Assembly: GCA_964407265.1 (NCBI GenBank)
Contig: CAYOUV010000008.1
Location: 10,449 to 74,448 of the forward strand
Direction of reading: 5' to 3'
DNA from: CAYOUV01 sp964407265
GTDB taxonomy: Bacteria; Chloroflexota; Anaerolineae; Anaerolineales; Villigracilaceae
Length of the DNA stretch: 64,000 bases
Shown here: positions 24,198 through 32,451 of the stretch, one piece after another
How the letters are laid out: each line of letters opens with the position of its first letter
Position numbering within the stretch: position 1 is the stretch's first letter
Position numbers and translations under genes: made by a program
The notes under the pieces: generated by a model
Told to the model about the DNA's origin: nothing
Seen by the model: only the letters and a program-made list of their open reading frames with translations
Database searches by the model: none

Positions 24198-25793
24198 CTA
24201 TTCGCGGAATATGCGCACATGCCGGCGCGGTTCCTTGCCGTATGAATGCGAGGTCAGTTCGTACTGGCGCGCCATCTCATGCTGCAAACGGCGCACGACC
24301 GACGAACTTGGCGGGAGGTCCACCCAGCGCTCACCGTTCAGGACAGCTTCAATTGCCACCTGCGTCTGGCGCCGGACCGAGTCCATGTCATGACCGGGGA
24401 ATTGTTCGGTCGGCAGGTTGAACAGATCGGTCAGGAACTGCTCCATCTGATTGACCGTGTTGGCCCGCAGCACATAGATCGGCACGCCGCGCTGCTCAGC
24501 GTCCATAATTGGCTGCTGGTGGTTGCGGTAATAGGTGCGCAAAGTAACCAGCGCATCGGCTTCGCCAGCATCCCGCACGACAATCGCCGGAACGCTCAGG
24601 CGCTTGGCAGCCTGCATCAGCCGGTTGCGCGCCACGCCATACGGATAGATACGGATGGTCTGTGTTTTTCCATGGAGCGCATTAACCCGCGCACCAGCGG
24701 GCAGATTCTCCGCCGGCTCACCGATTTCCGCCAGTTGAGGTGCACTGCGTCGCACCGTCCTGCCATTGGTCTCCATGCGGGTTTTGGGTGTAACGGAAGC
24801 CTTCTCGATGCGGATCTGTCCATCCACATCGCGGCTGCGGATTTCCGGCGGCAGCGGATAACCGCGCAGCAGGGCATCGACCGAGGCAGCGATGTCCGGG
24901 TGGACAGCCAGCCGGTCGCGCTGCTGGATCTCGATCAGGACATCAAAGGTAGGCGGCGCGCGTCGTTCCAGGACAGTCTTCTGGGTCCCGCGTCGACGGG
25001 CTTCCTCGTCCGAGAGCGTGACTGCTTCGATTCCGCCGACCAGGTCGCTCAGCGTCGGATTGAGCAGCAGGTTATCAAGGGCGTTACCGTGAGCCGTGCC
25101 GATCAGTTGAACGCCGCGTTCGGCAATGGTGCGGGCAGCGGCAGCCTCAAGTTCGCGGCCGATCTCGTCGATCACGATCACTTCCGGGTTATGGTTCTCG
25201 ACCGCCTCGATCATCACCTCGTGCTGCAGGGTCGGTCTGGAGACCTGCATGCGGCGCGCGCGACCAACAGCCGGATGCGGTACGTCGCCATCCCCGCCAA
25301 TTTCGTTGGAAGTGTCCACGACCACCACGCGCTTGTTTTCGGCCAGGATGCGCGCGGCCTCGCGCAACATGGTGGTCTTGCCAATTCCCGGGCGGCCTAA
25401 CAGCAAAATACTCTTGCCCGAATTGACGATATCTTCAATGATGTCAATCGTGCCATAGACTGCCCGGCCGACGCGGCATGTCAGGCCGACAATGTGGCCA
25501 CGGCGGTTGCGGATGGCCGAGATCCGGTGCAGCGTCCGCTCGAGGCCGGCCCGGTTGTCGGCATCGAAATCGCCAATGTGTTCGACCACGTAATCAATCT
25601 CGTCGCGCGTGATTTCCTGGTCGCTCAAGGCTATTTCTTCTTCCACAAAACGCGCAGTTGGTACCCGCCCCAGATCCAGGATGATCTCCAGCAGATTGTC
25701 GCTGTTATTTTTTTTCTTGACAGCCTCGCGCACTGCAACCGGCAGAACGTCCAACAGGGCGTCTAAATCGTCGGTAATACGCAATTGATTCAT
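24198..25793 (-). CDS. R3H-domain AAA ATPase (Ycf45/SpoIIIAA-like)
   Basis: The 531-residue protein has an N-terminal helical region and an AAA ATPase domain with Walker A LLLGRPGIGKTTMLREAARI (about residue 130) and Walker B EVIVIDEIGRELEAAA. It ends with an R3H nucleic-acid-binding domain (SSSVVRRLQHEMARQYELTS, YGKEPRRHVRIF). It resembles chloroplast Ycf45 and the ATPase part of sporulation protein SpoIIIAA, but the organism need not sporulate and the function is not established. The start was set at ATG 25793, whose A is shared with the stop of the upstream GNAT gene (TAATG) and which has GGAAAG before it; the ATG at 25805 lacks such a site. Confidence 0.9.
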   Translation of the reverse strand: MNQLRITDDLDALLDVLPVAVREAVKKKNNSDNLLEIILDLGRVPTARFVEEEIALSDQEITRDEIDYVVEHIGDFDADNRAGLERTLHRISAIRNRRGHIVGLTCRVGRAVYGTIDIIEDIVNSGKSILLLGRPGIGKTTMLREAARILAENKRVVVVDTSNEIGGDGDVPHPAVGRARRMQVSRPTLQHEVMIEAVENHNPEVIVIDEIGRELEAAAARTIAERGVQLIGTAHGNALDNLLLNPTLSDLVGGIEAVTLSDEEARRRGTQKTVLERRAPPTFDVLIEIQQRDRLAVHPDIAASVDALLRGYPLPPEIRSRDVDGQIRIEKASVTPKTRMETNGRTVRRSAPQLAEIGEPAENLPAGARVNALHGKTQTIRIYPYGVARNRLMQAAKRLSVPAIVVRDAGEADALVTLRTYYRNHQQPIMDAEQRGVPIYVLRANTVNQMEQFLTDLFNLPTEQFPGHDMDSVRRQTQVAIEAVLNGERWVDLPPSSSVVRRLQHEMARQYELTSHSYGKEPRRHVRIFRE

Positions 25794-26797
25794 TATTCTT
25801 TCCATACAATAGGTTCGGGCACCGGCCGGCCGCTCTCCCTGAGCAGGTTCAGCTCCTGTTTTGCCTGCAACCCACCTCGGTTCGAGGTATGCGCCATGGG
25901 GGCGGCTGGTTTGGCCCAGGCTGCCTCCGGATTTGCAGCAAGCTTTTCAGCCCGCTGGGCAGCAGCCAGATATTTTACCATCACGGCCTGCCGGGGACCG
26001 GAAAGCGCTCCCAGGTCTTCCAGGGCGGGCTCGAGCCAGGTCTGATACGAACGCATGCACAGATAGATCGGACGTCCGCGCCGGTCCGGTAAAGCCCTGA
26101 CCAGGTTAGAAAGCCGCTCGGCCGCCTTCTCCACGTTCGGGTGAATCAGCGGATTCAGCAGGATGCCGTATGGACCATAGATCAGTTCGACGTAACCGCG
26201 GACTTCGTCCGCTTCTCGCAAGACCATGCCTGACACACGCTTCGGGGAGGCTTGAACAGGTTGCAGCAAGGCCGGCATGATCTGGAAATACAGATTGTGA
26301 ACAGCGAGCAAATCGCGCTGGCGGGCACGCATCCAGAATGTGCTGGACGACTCGTCCGACGAGAGCGTGCTCAAGTCCCAGACACGCTGCCAGGCATAGA
26401 CGGCAAATCCGGCCCGGCGCAGAGTCTTGAAGACTGGAGAAAGCTCGTCCACCTCGGCCTGGACATGGACGGCGCCCCATTTGCCAGCCTGTTCCGCCAG
26501 GTGATCCAGCAGGGCAGGCAGGCCATCTGTGACCAGATCATCACGTGGCGCCAGGAAAGACAGTCTGGCCGAGGTGTCATTCTCGCGATGGGTAACCGAA
26601 CCCATCAAGGGTGCCTGATCATCATGCTTCGATACTGCCGTGTAGACATGCCTGGTCGGGTTCAAATAGGCCAGCAAACCTATCGGACCGAGGGGATCGC
26701 CGCGCGTCAGGGCACGCGTGATGTCCAGCGCCAAAGAAGCGTGGCGATAGCGGTAAATGGTCGGCAGGTCTAATAAATCAAGCGGGCGAACAGGCAT
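25793..26797 (-). CDS. GNAT-fold acetyltransferase-like protein
   Basis: The 334-residue protein resembles a double GNAT module. The first half has VYTAVSKHDDQAPLMGSVTH and a segment AEVDELSPVFKTLRRAGFAV, like the end of a GNAT fold; the second half ends with IYLCMRSYQTWLEPALEDLG. A Pro/Ala-rich tail of about 60 residues closes it. I do not see a clean acetyl-CoA Q/R-x-x-G-x-G/A loop, so enzymatic activity is uncertain. The start is ATG 26797 with GAGAG upstream; a TTG at 26821 overlapping the pdxT stop is the alternative. Its stop is fused to the start of the R3H ATPase gene (TAATG), suggesting a functional pair. Confidence 0.65.
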   Translation of the reverse strand: MPVRPLDLLDLPTIYRYRHASLALDITRALTRGDPLGPIGLLAYLNPTRHVYTAVSKHDDQAPLMGSVTHRENDTSARLSFLAPRDDLVTDGLPALLDHLAEQAGKWGAVHVQAEVDELSPVFKTLRRAGFAVYAWQRVWDLSTLSSDESSSTFWMRARQRDLLAVHNLYFQIMPALLQPVQASPKRVSGMVLREADEVRGYVELIYGPYGILLNPLIHPNVEKAAERLSNLVRALPDRRGRPIYLCMRSYQTWLEPALEDLGALSGPRQAVMVKYLAAAQRAEKLAANPEAAWAKPAAPMAHTSNRGGLQAKQELNLLRESGRPVPEPIVWKE

Positions 26798-26817
26798 ATG
26801 CTCTCGAAATCTACCCT

Positions 26818-27396
26818 TCAATCAACCAAAGAGAGGAAATAGCGATGAAAACGGTCATCTCTCGTTAACTCGGGATGGAAGGAGGTCGCCAGCAGTTGTC
26901 CCTGCTGGGCAGCCACAATGCGACCGTCGGGCAGGGTCGCCAGCACCTGGGCCTGACCATGAACCGACTCAATGATTGGCGCCCGAATGAAAACGGCATG
27001 GTAGGGCTGATCGCTTCCGTTTACCTGCTCGAGCTGCGGAATGTCGAGCTCGGCTTCGAACGAATCGACCTGGCGCCCAAAGGCATTCCGCTCGACAGTG
27101 ATGTCCATCAGGCCGAGCAAGGGCTGCTGGCGGCGGGCATCCGTCGAAAGGAAAATTGCACCGGCACAGGTGCCCCAAATCGCGTGGGCTTTACCAAATT
27201 CACGCAGCGGCTCCAGCAATCCAAAATCGACCGCCAGTTTTCCGATCGTCGTCGACTCGCCGCCCGGGATGATCAAACCATCCAGGTTGGCGAGTTGTTC
27301 CGGCAGGCGGATTTCCAGTGCTTCCGAACCCAGGCGTTTGAGCGTGGCAATATGCTCGGAAAAATCTCCCTGTAATGCAAGGACTCCAATTTTCAT
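26818..27396 (-). CDS. pdxT: Pyridoxal 5'-phosphate synthase glutaminase subunit PdxT
   Basis: The product is 192 residues from ATG 27396; a second ATG four codons upstream is possible. It is a class I glutamine amidotransferase with GGESTTIGKLA, nucleophile Cys77 in GTCAGAIFLS and the His-Glu pair in SFHPELT. It releases ammonia from glutamine and channels it to PdxS for vitamin B6 synthesis. It lies 59 nt after pdxS in the same direction, the standard order of the deoxyxylulose-independent pathway. Confidence 0.95.
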   Translation of the reverse strand: MKIGVLALQGDFSEHIATLKRLGSEALEIRLPEQLANLDGLIIPGGESTTIGKLAVDFGLLEPLREFGKAHAIWGTCAGAIFLSTDARRQQPLLGLMDITVERNAFGRQVDSFEAELDIPQLEQVNGSDQPYHAVFIRAPIIESVHGQAQVLATLPDGRIVAAQQGQLLATSFHPELTRDDRFHRYFLSLVD

Positions 27397-27455
27397 GTCA
27401 GCACCCATGGACAGGGACGAGGTTAGAAGCGTGTCCCACCGTCCATTGCTGGGGA

Positions 27456-28343
27456 TTACCAGCCGCGCCCGGCGATCTTTTCTGCTTCAGGCATCTGTGA
27501 GATGTTGCGGCCGACCATCGGCTCGCCCAGGTTCTTACTGACCTCGGCCAGGATGGCAGGATCCTTGTAGTGGGTGACGGCCTTGACGATCGCTGCTGCC
27601 CGTTTGGCCGGATCTCCGGACTTGAAGATGCCCGACCCGACGAAGACTCCGTCCACGCCAAGCTGCATCATCAGCGCAGCATCGGCCGGGGTTGCGATTC
27701 CGCCCGCGGCGAAATTGACGACCGGCATACGACCGATTTCCTTGGTCTCTTTGATCAGCTCGTAAGGTGCACCGAGTTCCTTGGCAAAGGCCATCAATTC
27801 CTCGTCAACCATCGTCTGCAGCTTGCGGATCGCGCCCATCACCGTCCGGGCATGCCGGACCGCTTCGACTACGTCTCCCGTCCCGGCCTCGCCCTTGGTG
27901 CGGATCATGGCCGCCCCTTCGCCGACTCGCCGCAGGGCTTCGCCCAGGTTGCGGCAACCGCAAACGAAGGGCACTTTGAAATTATGCTTGAGGATGTGAT
28001 TTTCTTCGTCTGCCGGCGTCAGCACCTCAGACTCGTCGATGTAATCGACACCGAGCGCTTCAAGAATCTGCGCTTCGACAAAATGGCCGATGCGGCACTT
28101 TGCCATGACCGGGATCGTCACCGCATCCATGATCTTCAGGATCAGTTCCGGATCGCTCATGCGCGCCACACCGCCCTGGGCGCGGATATCCGCGGGGACA
28201 CGCTCCAACGCCATGACAGCGCAAGCCCCAGCCTCTTCGGCGATTTTGGCATGTTCAGGGGTTACGACGTCCATAATGACGCCGCCTTTTAACATTTGTG
28301 CCAGACCTTTTTTTACTGCGAAAGTACCAGTTTGCTGTTCCAT
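27456..28343 (-). CDS. pdxS: Pyridoxal 5'-phosphate synthase subunit PdxS
   Basis: The 295-residue protein is highly conserved: LKGGVIMDVVTPEHAKIAEE, the catalytic-lysine segment IPVMAKCRIGHFVEAQILE, EVLTPADEENHI and FAAGGIATPADAALMMQLG. PdxS condenses ribose 5-phosphate, glyceraldehyde 3-phosphate and ammonia to PLP in a dodecameric complex with PdxT. The start at 28343 has GGAGG 7 nt upstream; the open frame upstream of that is not conserved. It is divergent from the GntR gene across 156 nt. A weak minus-strand -10 (TAGAAT at 28381-28386) is a possible promoter. Confidence 0.96.
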   Translation of the reverse strand: MEQQTGTFAVKKGLAQMLKGGVIMDVVTPEHAKIAEEAGACAVMALERVPADIRAQGGVARMSDPELILKIMDAVTIPVMAKCRIGHFVEAQILEALGVDYIDESEVLTPADEENHILKHNFKVPFVCGCRNLGEALRRVGEGAAMIRTKGEAGTGDVVEAVRHARTVMGAIRKLQTMVDEELMAFAKELGAPYELIKETKEIGRMPVVNFAAGGIATPADAALMMQLGVDGVFVGSGIFKSGDPAKRAAAIVKAVTHYKDPAILAEVSKNLGEPMVGRNISQMPEAEKIAGRGW

Positions 28344-28434
28344 GGAAGCCTCCAAAAAATTTACCTCATGGTGTGCTTCGATTCTACCACGCAGGAGGGC
28401 GGTTAAAAAGAATGGGGTGGTTTTACTTTTCCTC

Positions 28435-28462
28435 TTGACAAGTTTGTAGTTTCGCGTACAAT
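28435..28462 (+). promoter_or_regulatory. Promoter of the GntR operon with overlapping dyad
   Basis: TTGACA (28435-28440) and TACAAT (28457-28462) are 16 nt apart. Inside this promoter TTGTA (28444-28448) and TACAA (28457-28461) form an inverted repeat spaced by 8 nt, a plausible site for the dimeric GntR product to repress its own operon. Confidence 0.65.
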
Positions 28463-28495
28463 TAGTACAATAATACAATGATACAATAATACAAT
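28457..28495 (+). repeat. Five tandem TACAAT repeats before the GntR start codon
   Basis: TACAAT occurs at 28457, 28466, 28474, 28482 and 28490, spaced 9, 8, 8 and 8 nt. The first copy is the -10 hexamer and the last ends 4 nt before the ATG at 28500. No Shine-Dalgarno sequence is present, so the repeats fill the whole leader. They could be iterated operator half-sites, alternative -10 elements, or a slippage product. Confidence 0.8.
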
Positions 28496-28499
28496 ATTT

Positions 28500-28928
28500 A
28501 TGAATTCAAACCATACTTTCGTTCCACGAATAAAACTGGATTTTCGCTCGGGCGTACCGATCTACGTGCAGATCATGGAGCAGATCAAACAGCAGGTCGC
28601 CAGTGGGATCATCAAACCAGGAGACCAGCTTCCGACGGTACGGGCCCTGGCGCAAGATTTAAGAGTCAATTTCAATACGATTGCCCGCGCCTACCGACTG
28701 CTGGATGAAGCCGGCGTCATCTCCACCCAGCAAGGACGCGGAACCTACATTCTGGAAATCCCGTCCAAGGACGCCAATGAGAAGCTCCGCAAACAAAGTC
28801 TTGAGGCAATTGCCCGCCGCTACATTCGCGACGCAATCCGGTTGAACAGCACACACCAAGAAATCGTTCAAACTCTTGAAGGACAAATTGCGCAGTGGCA
28901 AGACGACGATCTATCCGATACCGAATGA
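28500..28928 (+). CDS. GntR family transcriptional regulator, YtrA subfamily
   Basis: The 142-residue regulator has an N-terminal winged helix: SGVPIYVQIMEQIKQQVASG, GDQLPTVRALAQDLRVNFNT and IARAYRLLDEAGVISTQQGR. A short two-helix C-terminal dimerisation segment of about 60 residues follows, the mark of the YtrA subfamily. Such regulators usually control ABC transporter operons transcribed with them. Here the following genes are SPFH, SdpI-like and an ABC-2 exporter, which fits. The pdxST genes are divergent, but PdxR-type regulators of pdxST carry an aminotransferase domain that is missing here. No ribosome-binding site is visible before the ATG. Confidence 0.92.
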   Translation: MNSNHTFVPRIKLDFRSGVPIYVQIMEQIKQQVASGIIKPGDQLPTVRALAQDLRVNFNTIARAYRLLDEAGVISTQQGRGTYILEIPSKDANEKLRKQSLEAIARRYIRDAIRLNSTHQEIVQTLEGQIAQWQDDDLSDTE

Positions 28929-28950
28929 CAAAATAACAAGCGAGGTTGCC

Positions 28951-29913
28951 ATGTCACAAAAAAACACAAAGGGTCAAGAACAAATGTTGCGCGCCATGCG
29001 CGCCAGCCAGGATCAACACATTTCCGGAATTGCCGGTACGATCTTCGGCATTTTCCTGCTACTTGCCACCCTGGGAGCCATCTTCTTCTCCCAGAACCAA
29101 ATCCTATCCGATGCCTGGATTGGCGCCTGGGTCACGGTTATGATGCTGATCGGCATCTACATCCTGTTCTCACTCAAGATTGCCTCCCAATGGGAAAAAG
29201 CGGTCATGCTGCGACTGGGCAGGTTCCGCAAACTGGCCGGCCCGGGGATGTTCTGGATCATTCCGATCGTCGACACATTGCCGATCTGGATCGACCATCG
29301 TGTCATGGTCACGCCCTTCTCGGCTGAGAAGACCCTGACCAAAGACACCGTCCCGGTAGACGTGGACGCGGTGCTCTTTTGGCTTGTCTGGGATGCCGAA
29401 AAGGCGGCCCTGGAGGTGGAGGATTATAGGGTCGCGATCGCCTGGGCGGCGCAAACTGCCTTGCGTGAGGTGCTCGGCCAGATGGACCTGGCCAGCATCC
29501 TGATCGGCCGCGCGAAAATGGATGCCGACCTGCAAAGGATCATCGATGAGCGCACCACGCCCTGGGGCATCACCGTCCAGTCGGTCGAGATCCGCGACGT
29601 GGTCATCCCGCCGGACCTGGAGGACACCATGTCCCGCCAGGCGCAGGCTGAACGCGAACGCCAGGCGCGCGTCATCCTGGGCGAATCCGAAAAACAGATC
29701 GCCGCCTCCTTCGCCGAGGCTTCGCAAGCCTACGCCAACAATCCTACCGCCCTGCATCTGCGGGCGATGAACATGCTCTTCGAGGGCCTGAAGGAAAAGG
29801 GCGCCCTGGTGATCGTTCCCAGCAGCGCGGTCGATACGATGAATCTGGGCGGGCTGAGCGGCATGGTCTCTTTGGCCCAGAACAATTTGCCTGAGAAGAA
29901 GCAAAAGAAATAA
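28951..29913 (+). CDS. SPFH/stomatin-like (slipin) membrane protein
   Basis: From ATG 28951 (GAGGT 6 nt before it) the protein has 320 residues. Two hydrophobic helices (about 25-47 and 53-75) anchor it. The SPFH domain follows: QWEKAVMLRLGRFRKLAGPG, DVDAVLFWLVWDAEKAALEV and DRAKMD-type sequence in IGRAKMDADLQRIID, ending in the helical QAERERQARVILGESEKQIA segment. Stomatin-like proteins oligomerise as membrane scaffolds and often partner with proteases. It starts 22 nt after the GntR gene and is followed by a parS-like site and the SdpI-like gene. No NfeD-type protease lies beside it. Confidence 0.92.
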   Translation: MSQKNTKGQEQMLRAMRASQDQHISGIAGTIFGIFLLLATLGAIFFSQNQILSDAWIGAWVTVMMLIGIYILFSLKIASQWEKAVMLRLGRFRKLAGPGMFWIIPIVDTLPIWIDHRVMVTPFSAEKTLTKDTVPVDVDAVLFWLVWDAEKAALEVEDYRVAIAWAAQTALREVLGQMDLASILIGRAKMDADLQRIIDERTTPWGITVQSVEIRDVVIPPDLEDTMSRQAQAERERQARVILGESEKQIAASFAEASQAYANNPTALHLRAMNMLFEGLKEKGALVIVPSSAVDTMNLGGLSGMVSLAQNNLPEKKQKK

Positions 29914-29934
29914 CGCACGCAAGCCCCGGTCAAC

Positions 29935-29948
29935 GTTTCACGTGAAAC
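29935..29948. promoter_or_regulatory. parS-like palindrome 1 (ParB binding site)
   Basis: GTTTCACGTGAAAC is a perfect 14-bp palindrome identical to the core of the bacterial chromosomal parS consensus; its flanks are C and G instead of T and A. It lies between the SPFH and SdpI-like genes. A second copy lies 704 bp away. Confidence 0.85.
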
Positions 29949-29983
29949 GGAGCCGGAGTATAATTCCGTCTAGGGATAAAATT

Positions 29984-30637
29984 ATGAATACTAAAAATAC
30001 TGTCATCCTGTCGGTCATCCTGATCATCCTGGCCAGCCTGATCGGAATCGTGCTCTACCCGAGATTCCCGGCCCAAATGGCCTCCCATTGGGGCGCTGAT
30101 AACCAGGTTAACGGTTATATGCCGCGCTTTTGGGGGGTGTTCATGATGCCAATCGTAGCGCTCGGAATGCTGCTGCTTTTCCTGGCCTTACCGCTGATCG
30201 ATCCACTGAAAGCCAACATTGCCAAGTTCCGAGGTTATTTCAACACATTCATTTTCCTGCTGATGGTCTTTCTATTTTACGTGCAGGGCTTGACACTGGT
30301 TTGGAACCTGGGCTATTCCAACTTCAACCTCGGCAACGCCATGCTGCCTGCCCTGGGATTGTTCATGATTTATGCCGGCATCATGATGAACAAGTCCAAG
30401 CGTAACTGGTTCATCGGCATTCGCACTCCCTGGACTCTGAGTAGCGACAAGGTCTGGGATGAAACACATCGCCTGGGAGCCAAGCTCTTTATTGCCTCGG
30501 GCATCCTGTCCCTGTTGAGTCTATTTGCAGGCCAATATGCCATCTGGCTGGTCATGCTGCCTCTGCTGGGTTCGGCGCTGTTTCTGGTGGTGTATTCCTA
30601 CGTCCTTTACCAACGCGAACCGAAAGAACCGAAATAA
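29984..30637 (+). CDS. SdpI family / DUF1648 membrane protein
   Basis: The 217-residue protein has six predicted membrane helices. The DUF1648 motif is FPAQMASHWGADNQVNGYMP (about residues 26-45), and the SdpI signature is NWFIGIRTPWTLSSDKVWDE with THRLGAKLFIASG. In Bacillus subtilis SdpI gives immunity to the SDP cannibalism peptide and transmits a signal to its repressor. Most homologues elsewhere are uncharacterised. The start at 29984 has AGGGA upstream, and TATAAT at 29959 could give an internal promoter. It is flanked on both sides by parS-like palindromes. Immunity to membrane-active peptides is a family-based inference. Confidence 0.88.
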   Translation: MNTKNTVILSVILIILASLIGIVLYPRFPAQMASHWGADNQVNGYMPRFWGVFMMPIVALGMLLLFLALPLIDPLKANIAKFRGYFNTFIFLLMVFLFYVQGLTLVWNLGYSNFNLGNAMLPALGLFMIYAGIMMNKSKRNWFIGIRTPWTLSSDKVWDETHRLGAKLFIASGILSLLSLFAGQYAIWLVMLPLLGSALFLVVYSYVLYQREPKEPK

Positions 30638-30638
30638 A

Positions 30639-30652
30639 GTTTCACGTGAAAC
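30639..30652. promoter_or_regulatory. parS-like palindrome 2 (ParB binding site)
   Basis: GTTTCACGTGAAAC again matches the 14-bp parS core exactly. With flanking bases AG...CA it matches 15 of 16 positions of the extended consensus. It starts 1 nt after the SdpI-like stop codon and ends 15 nt before the ABC ATPase start. Confidence 0.88.
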
Positions 30653-30667
30653 AAGACAAGAGAGAAC

Positions 30668-31615
30668 ATGGACACAATCATTGAAGTTACTGGTTTGGAG
30701 CGCAAGTTTGGAAACTTGCGTGCTGTAGCCGGAATGACATTTTCAGTCCAGGCAGGCGAGGTATTCGGTTTGCTGGGCCCCAATGGCGCCGGCAAGACCA
30801 CCACTGTACGGCTGCTGAACGGCATTCTGCCGCCGACCGCCGGACAGGCGCGCGTGTTCGGTCTGGACCCAGCCGTAAGCGGCGAGGCGGTTCGCAAGCA
30901 AACCGGCGTGCTGACCGAGGGTCCCGCCCTGTACGAACGCCTGACGGCTCGCGAAAACCTGACGTTTTTCGGCACGCTGGCCGAAATCCCGGAAGAGACG
31001 CTCCAGCAGCGTGTGGATGAGCAGCTTTCCTTTTTCGACCTGGCAGGCCGGGCCAACGACCGCGTCGAAGCCTTCAGCAAGGGAATGAAACAACGCCTGG
31101 CATTGGCGCGGGCCCTGATCCATCAGCCACCGCTGCTCTTCCTGGACGAGCCAACCTCCGGCCTGGATCCTGAAGCGGCGCAGCATGTCATGCAATTGAT
31201 CGAGGATTTGAGTCGCCGCAATGGGCAAACGGTCATCTTGTGCAGCCACAACCTGACGGAGGCACAGCGTCTCTGCGATCGGGTCGCCATCCTGAACAAA
31301 GGTCAAATCCTGGCCTTGGGAAGCCTGGCTGAACTGTCCCGCAAACTTTGGCCTGTCACCTGGCTTGACATTGAATTTCAAAAAACACCGGAGACCAGGG
31401 TGCTCAAGGGTCTTGAAGGCCTACCCGGCCTCCTTCAAATGCAAGCGGGCGGAACCGGGTTGGCGGTTCAGGTGGAGAGCGAAGCAGCTATCCCTGTCAT
31501 CGTCAGGCAGCTGGCAGAAGGGGGAGCTGCCATCCTGCGCGTCAATCCACGTGCTTATTCTCTGGAAGATATCTATTTTACGCTGCAACACAAACAGCAG
31601 GCAGGTGAAGCATGA
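30668..31615 (+). CDS. ABC-2 type exporter ATP-binding protein
   Basis: The 315-residue ATPase has Walker A GLLGPNGAGKTTTVRLLNGI, signature AFSKGMKQRLALARAL, Walker B LLFLDEPTSGLDPEA and switch His in CSHNLTEAQRLCD. About 90 residues after the ATPase core form the C-terminal accessory domain common in drug, bacteriocin or sodium exporters (CcmA/NatA type). It overlaps the permease gene by 4 nt (ATGA), so the two form one transporter. The YtrA regulator at the head of the operon usually controls such exporters. Its substrate is unknown. GAGAG before the ATG supports the start. Confidence 0.93.
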   Translation: MDTIIEVTGLERKFGNLRAVAGMTFSVQAGEVFGLLGPNGAGKTTTVRLLNGILPPTAGQARVFGLDPAVSGEAVRKQTGVLTEGPALYERLTARENLTFFGTLAEIPEETLQQRVDEQLSFFDLAGRANDRVEAFSKGMKQRLALARALIHQPPLLFLDEPTSGLDPEAAQHVMQLIEDLSRRNGQTVILCSHNLTEAQRLCDRVAILNKGQILALGSLAELSRKLWPVTWLDIEFQKTPETRVLKGLEGLPGLLQMQAGGTGLAVQVESEAAIPVIVRQLAEGGAAILRVNPRAYSLEDIYFTLQHKQQAGEA

Positions 31616-32442
31616 ACTGGCGATCGATTCGAGCCATAACATTCAAAGACATCAAAGAAGTAAGACAAAACAAAGCAGCCTGGATCCCGGCGCTGGTAGT
31701 ACCGCTCATTTTTGCCGTGCTGATGCCGATAATGTTCGTCTACCTCCCGCAGGCATTTCCCGGCGTAGGAGGCCTCAGCCAGCAATTGCAGGAAATCCAA
31801 CAATTAATCACACACTTACCGACCAATGTCGCTGCGATATTTGACGGCCTCAGCCTGGAACAAATCTGGGCGATTTATATCATCGGCTTCCTGCTGGCTC
31901 CTTTGTTCCTGGTCATGCCTTTGATGTTTTCTACCATTATCGGCGCTGATTCCTTCGCTGGTGAGCGCGAGCGCAAAACGATGGAAGCCTTGCTCTATAC
32001 TCCTGCCAGCGACAGTGAATTATTCCTCGGCAAAGTATTGGCCGCGGTGGTCCCAGCAGTCCTGCTCTCCTGGATCTCGTTCCTGGTCTATATCCTGGTG
32101 GTGAATGCGACCAGCTTTCAGGTCATGGGACGCATCTGGTTCCCACTGCCGGCCTGGTGGCCGTTGATGCTCTGGCTGACACCCGCAATCGCGGTATTGG
32201 GAATTTCCGCCACCGTGCTGATCTCGTCACGCGTGCGTACCTTCATGGAAGCCTACCAATTGAGCGGGTCGCTGGTCGTGCTCGTGCTCGGACTCGTCGC
32301 CGGCCAGATCAGCGGGGTCTTGTACCTGGGCGTCCTGACAACCATCCTGGTTGGCCTGCTGGTCTGGATCCTCGACGCAGCACTGCTCTGGATCAGCATC
32401 CGCAGCTTCAAACGCAGCGAACTGATCACAAAGATCGAATAA
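31612..32442 (+). CDS. ABC-2 type exporter permease
   Basis: The 276-residue protein has about six membrane helices with a large extracytoplasmic loop after the first (residues 40-80). It shows the ABC2_membrane features FKDIKEVRQNKAAWIPALVV at the N terminus and FAGERERKTMEALLYTPAS in the cytoplasmic coupling region. It pairs with the ATPase encoded just upstream, whose stop overlaps its ATG. The GERERKTxExLL motif is typical of NatB- or YhaP-like exporters of ions, lipids or peptides. The role in envelope defence is inferred from its neighbours. Confidence 0.92.
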   Translation: MNWRSIRAITFKDIKEVRQNKAAWIPALVVPLIFAVLMPIMFVYLPQAFPGVGGLSQQLQEIQQLITHLPTNVAAIFDGLSLEQIWAIYIIGFLLAPLFLVMPLMFSTIIGADSFAGERERKTMEALLYTPASDSELFLGKVLAAVVPAVLLSWISFLVYILVVNATSFQVMGRIWFPLPAWWPLMLWLTPAIAVLGISATVLISSRVRTFMEAYQLSGSLVVLVLGLVAGQISGVLYLGVLTTILVGLLVWILDAALLWISIRSFKRSELITKIE

Positions 32443-32451
32443 GGAGCCAAA

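Noticed and set aside
28457..28495. CRISPR-like interpretation of the TACAAT repeats
   Set aside because: The repeats are 6 nt with 2-3 nt gaps; there are no spacers of CRISPR size and no cas genes.
30668..32442. Calling the ABC-2 exporter a bacteriocin or drug exporter
   Set aside because: The ATPase and permease motifs are shared by exporters of ions, lipids, drugs and peptides; nothing here decides the substrate.
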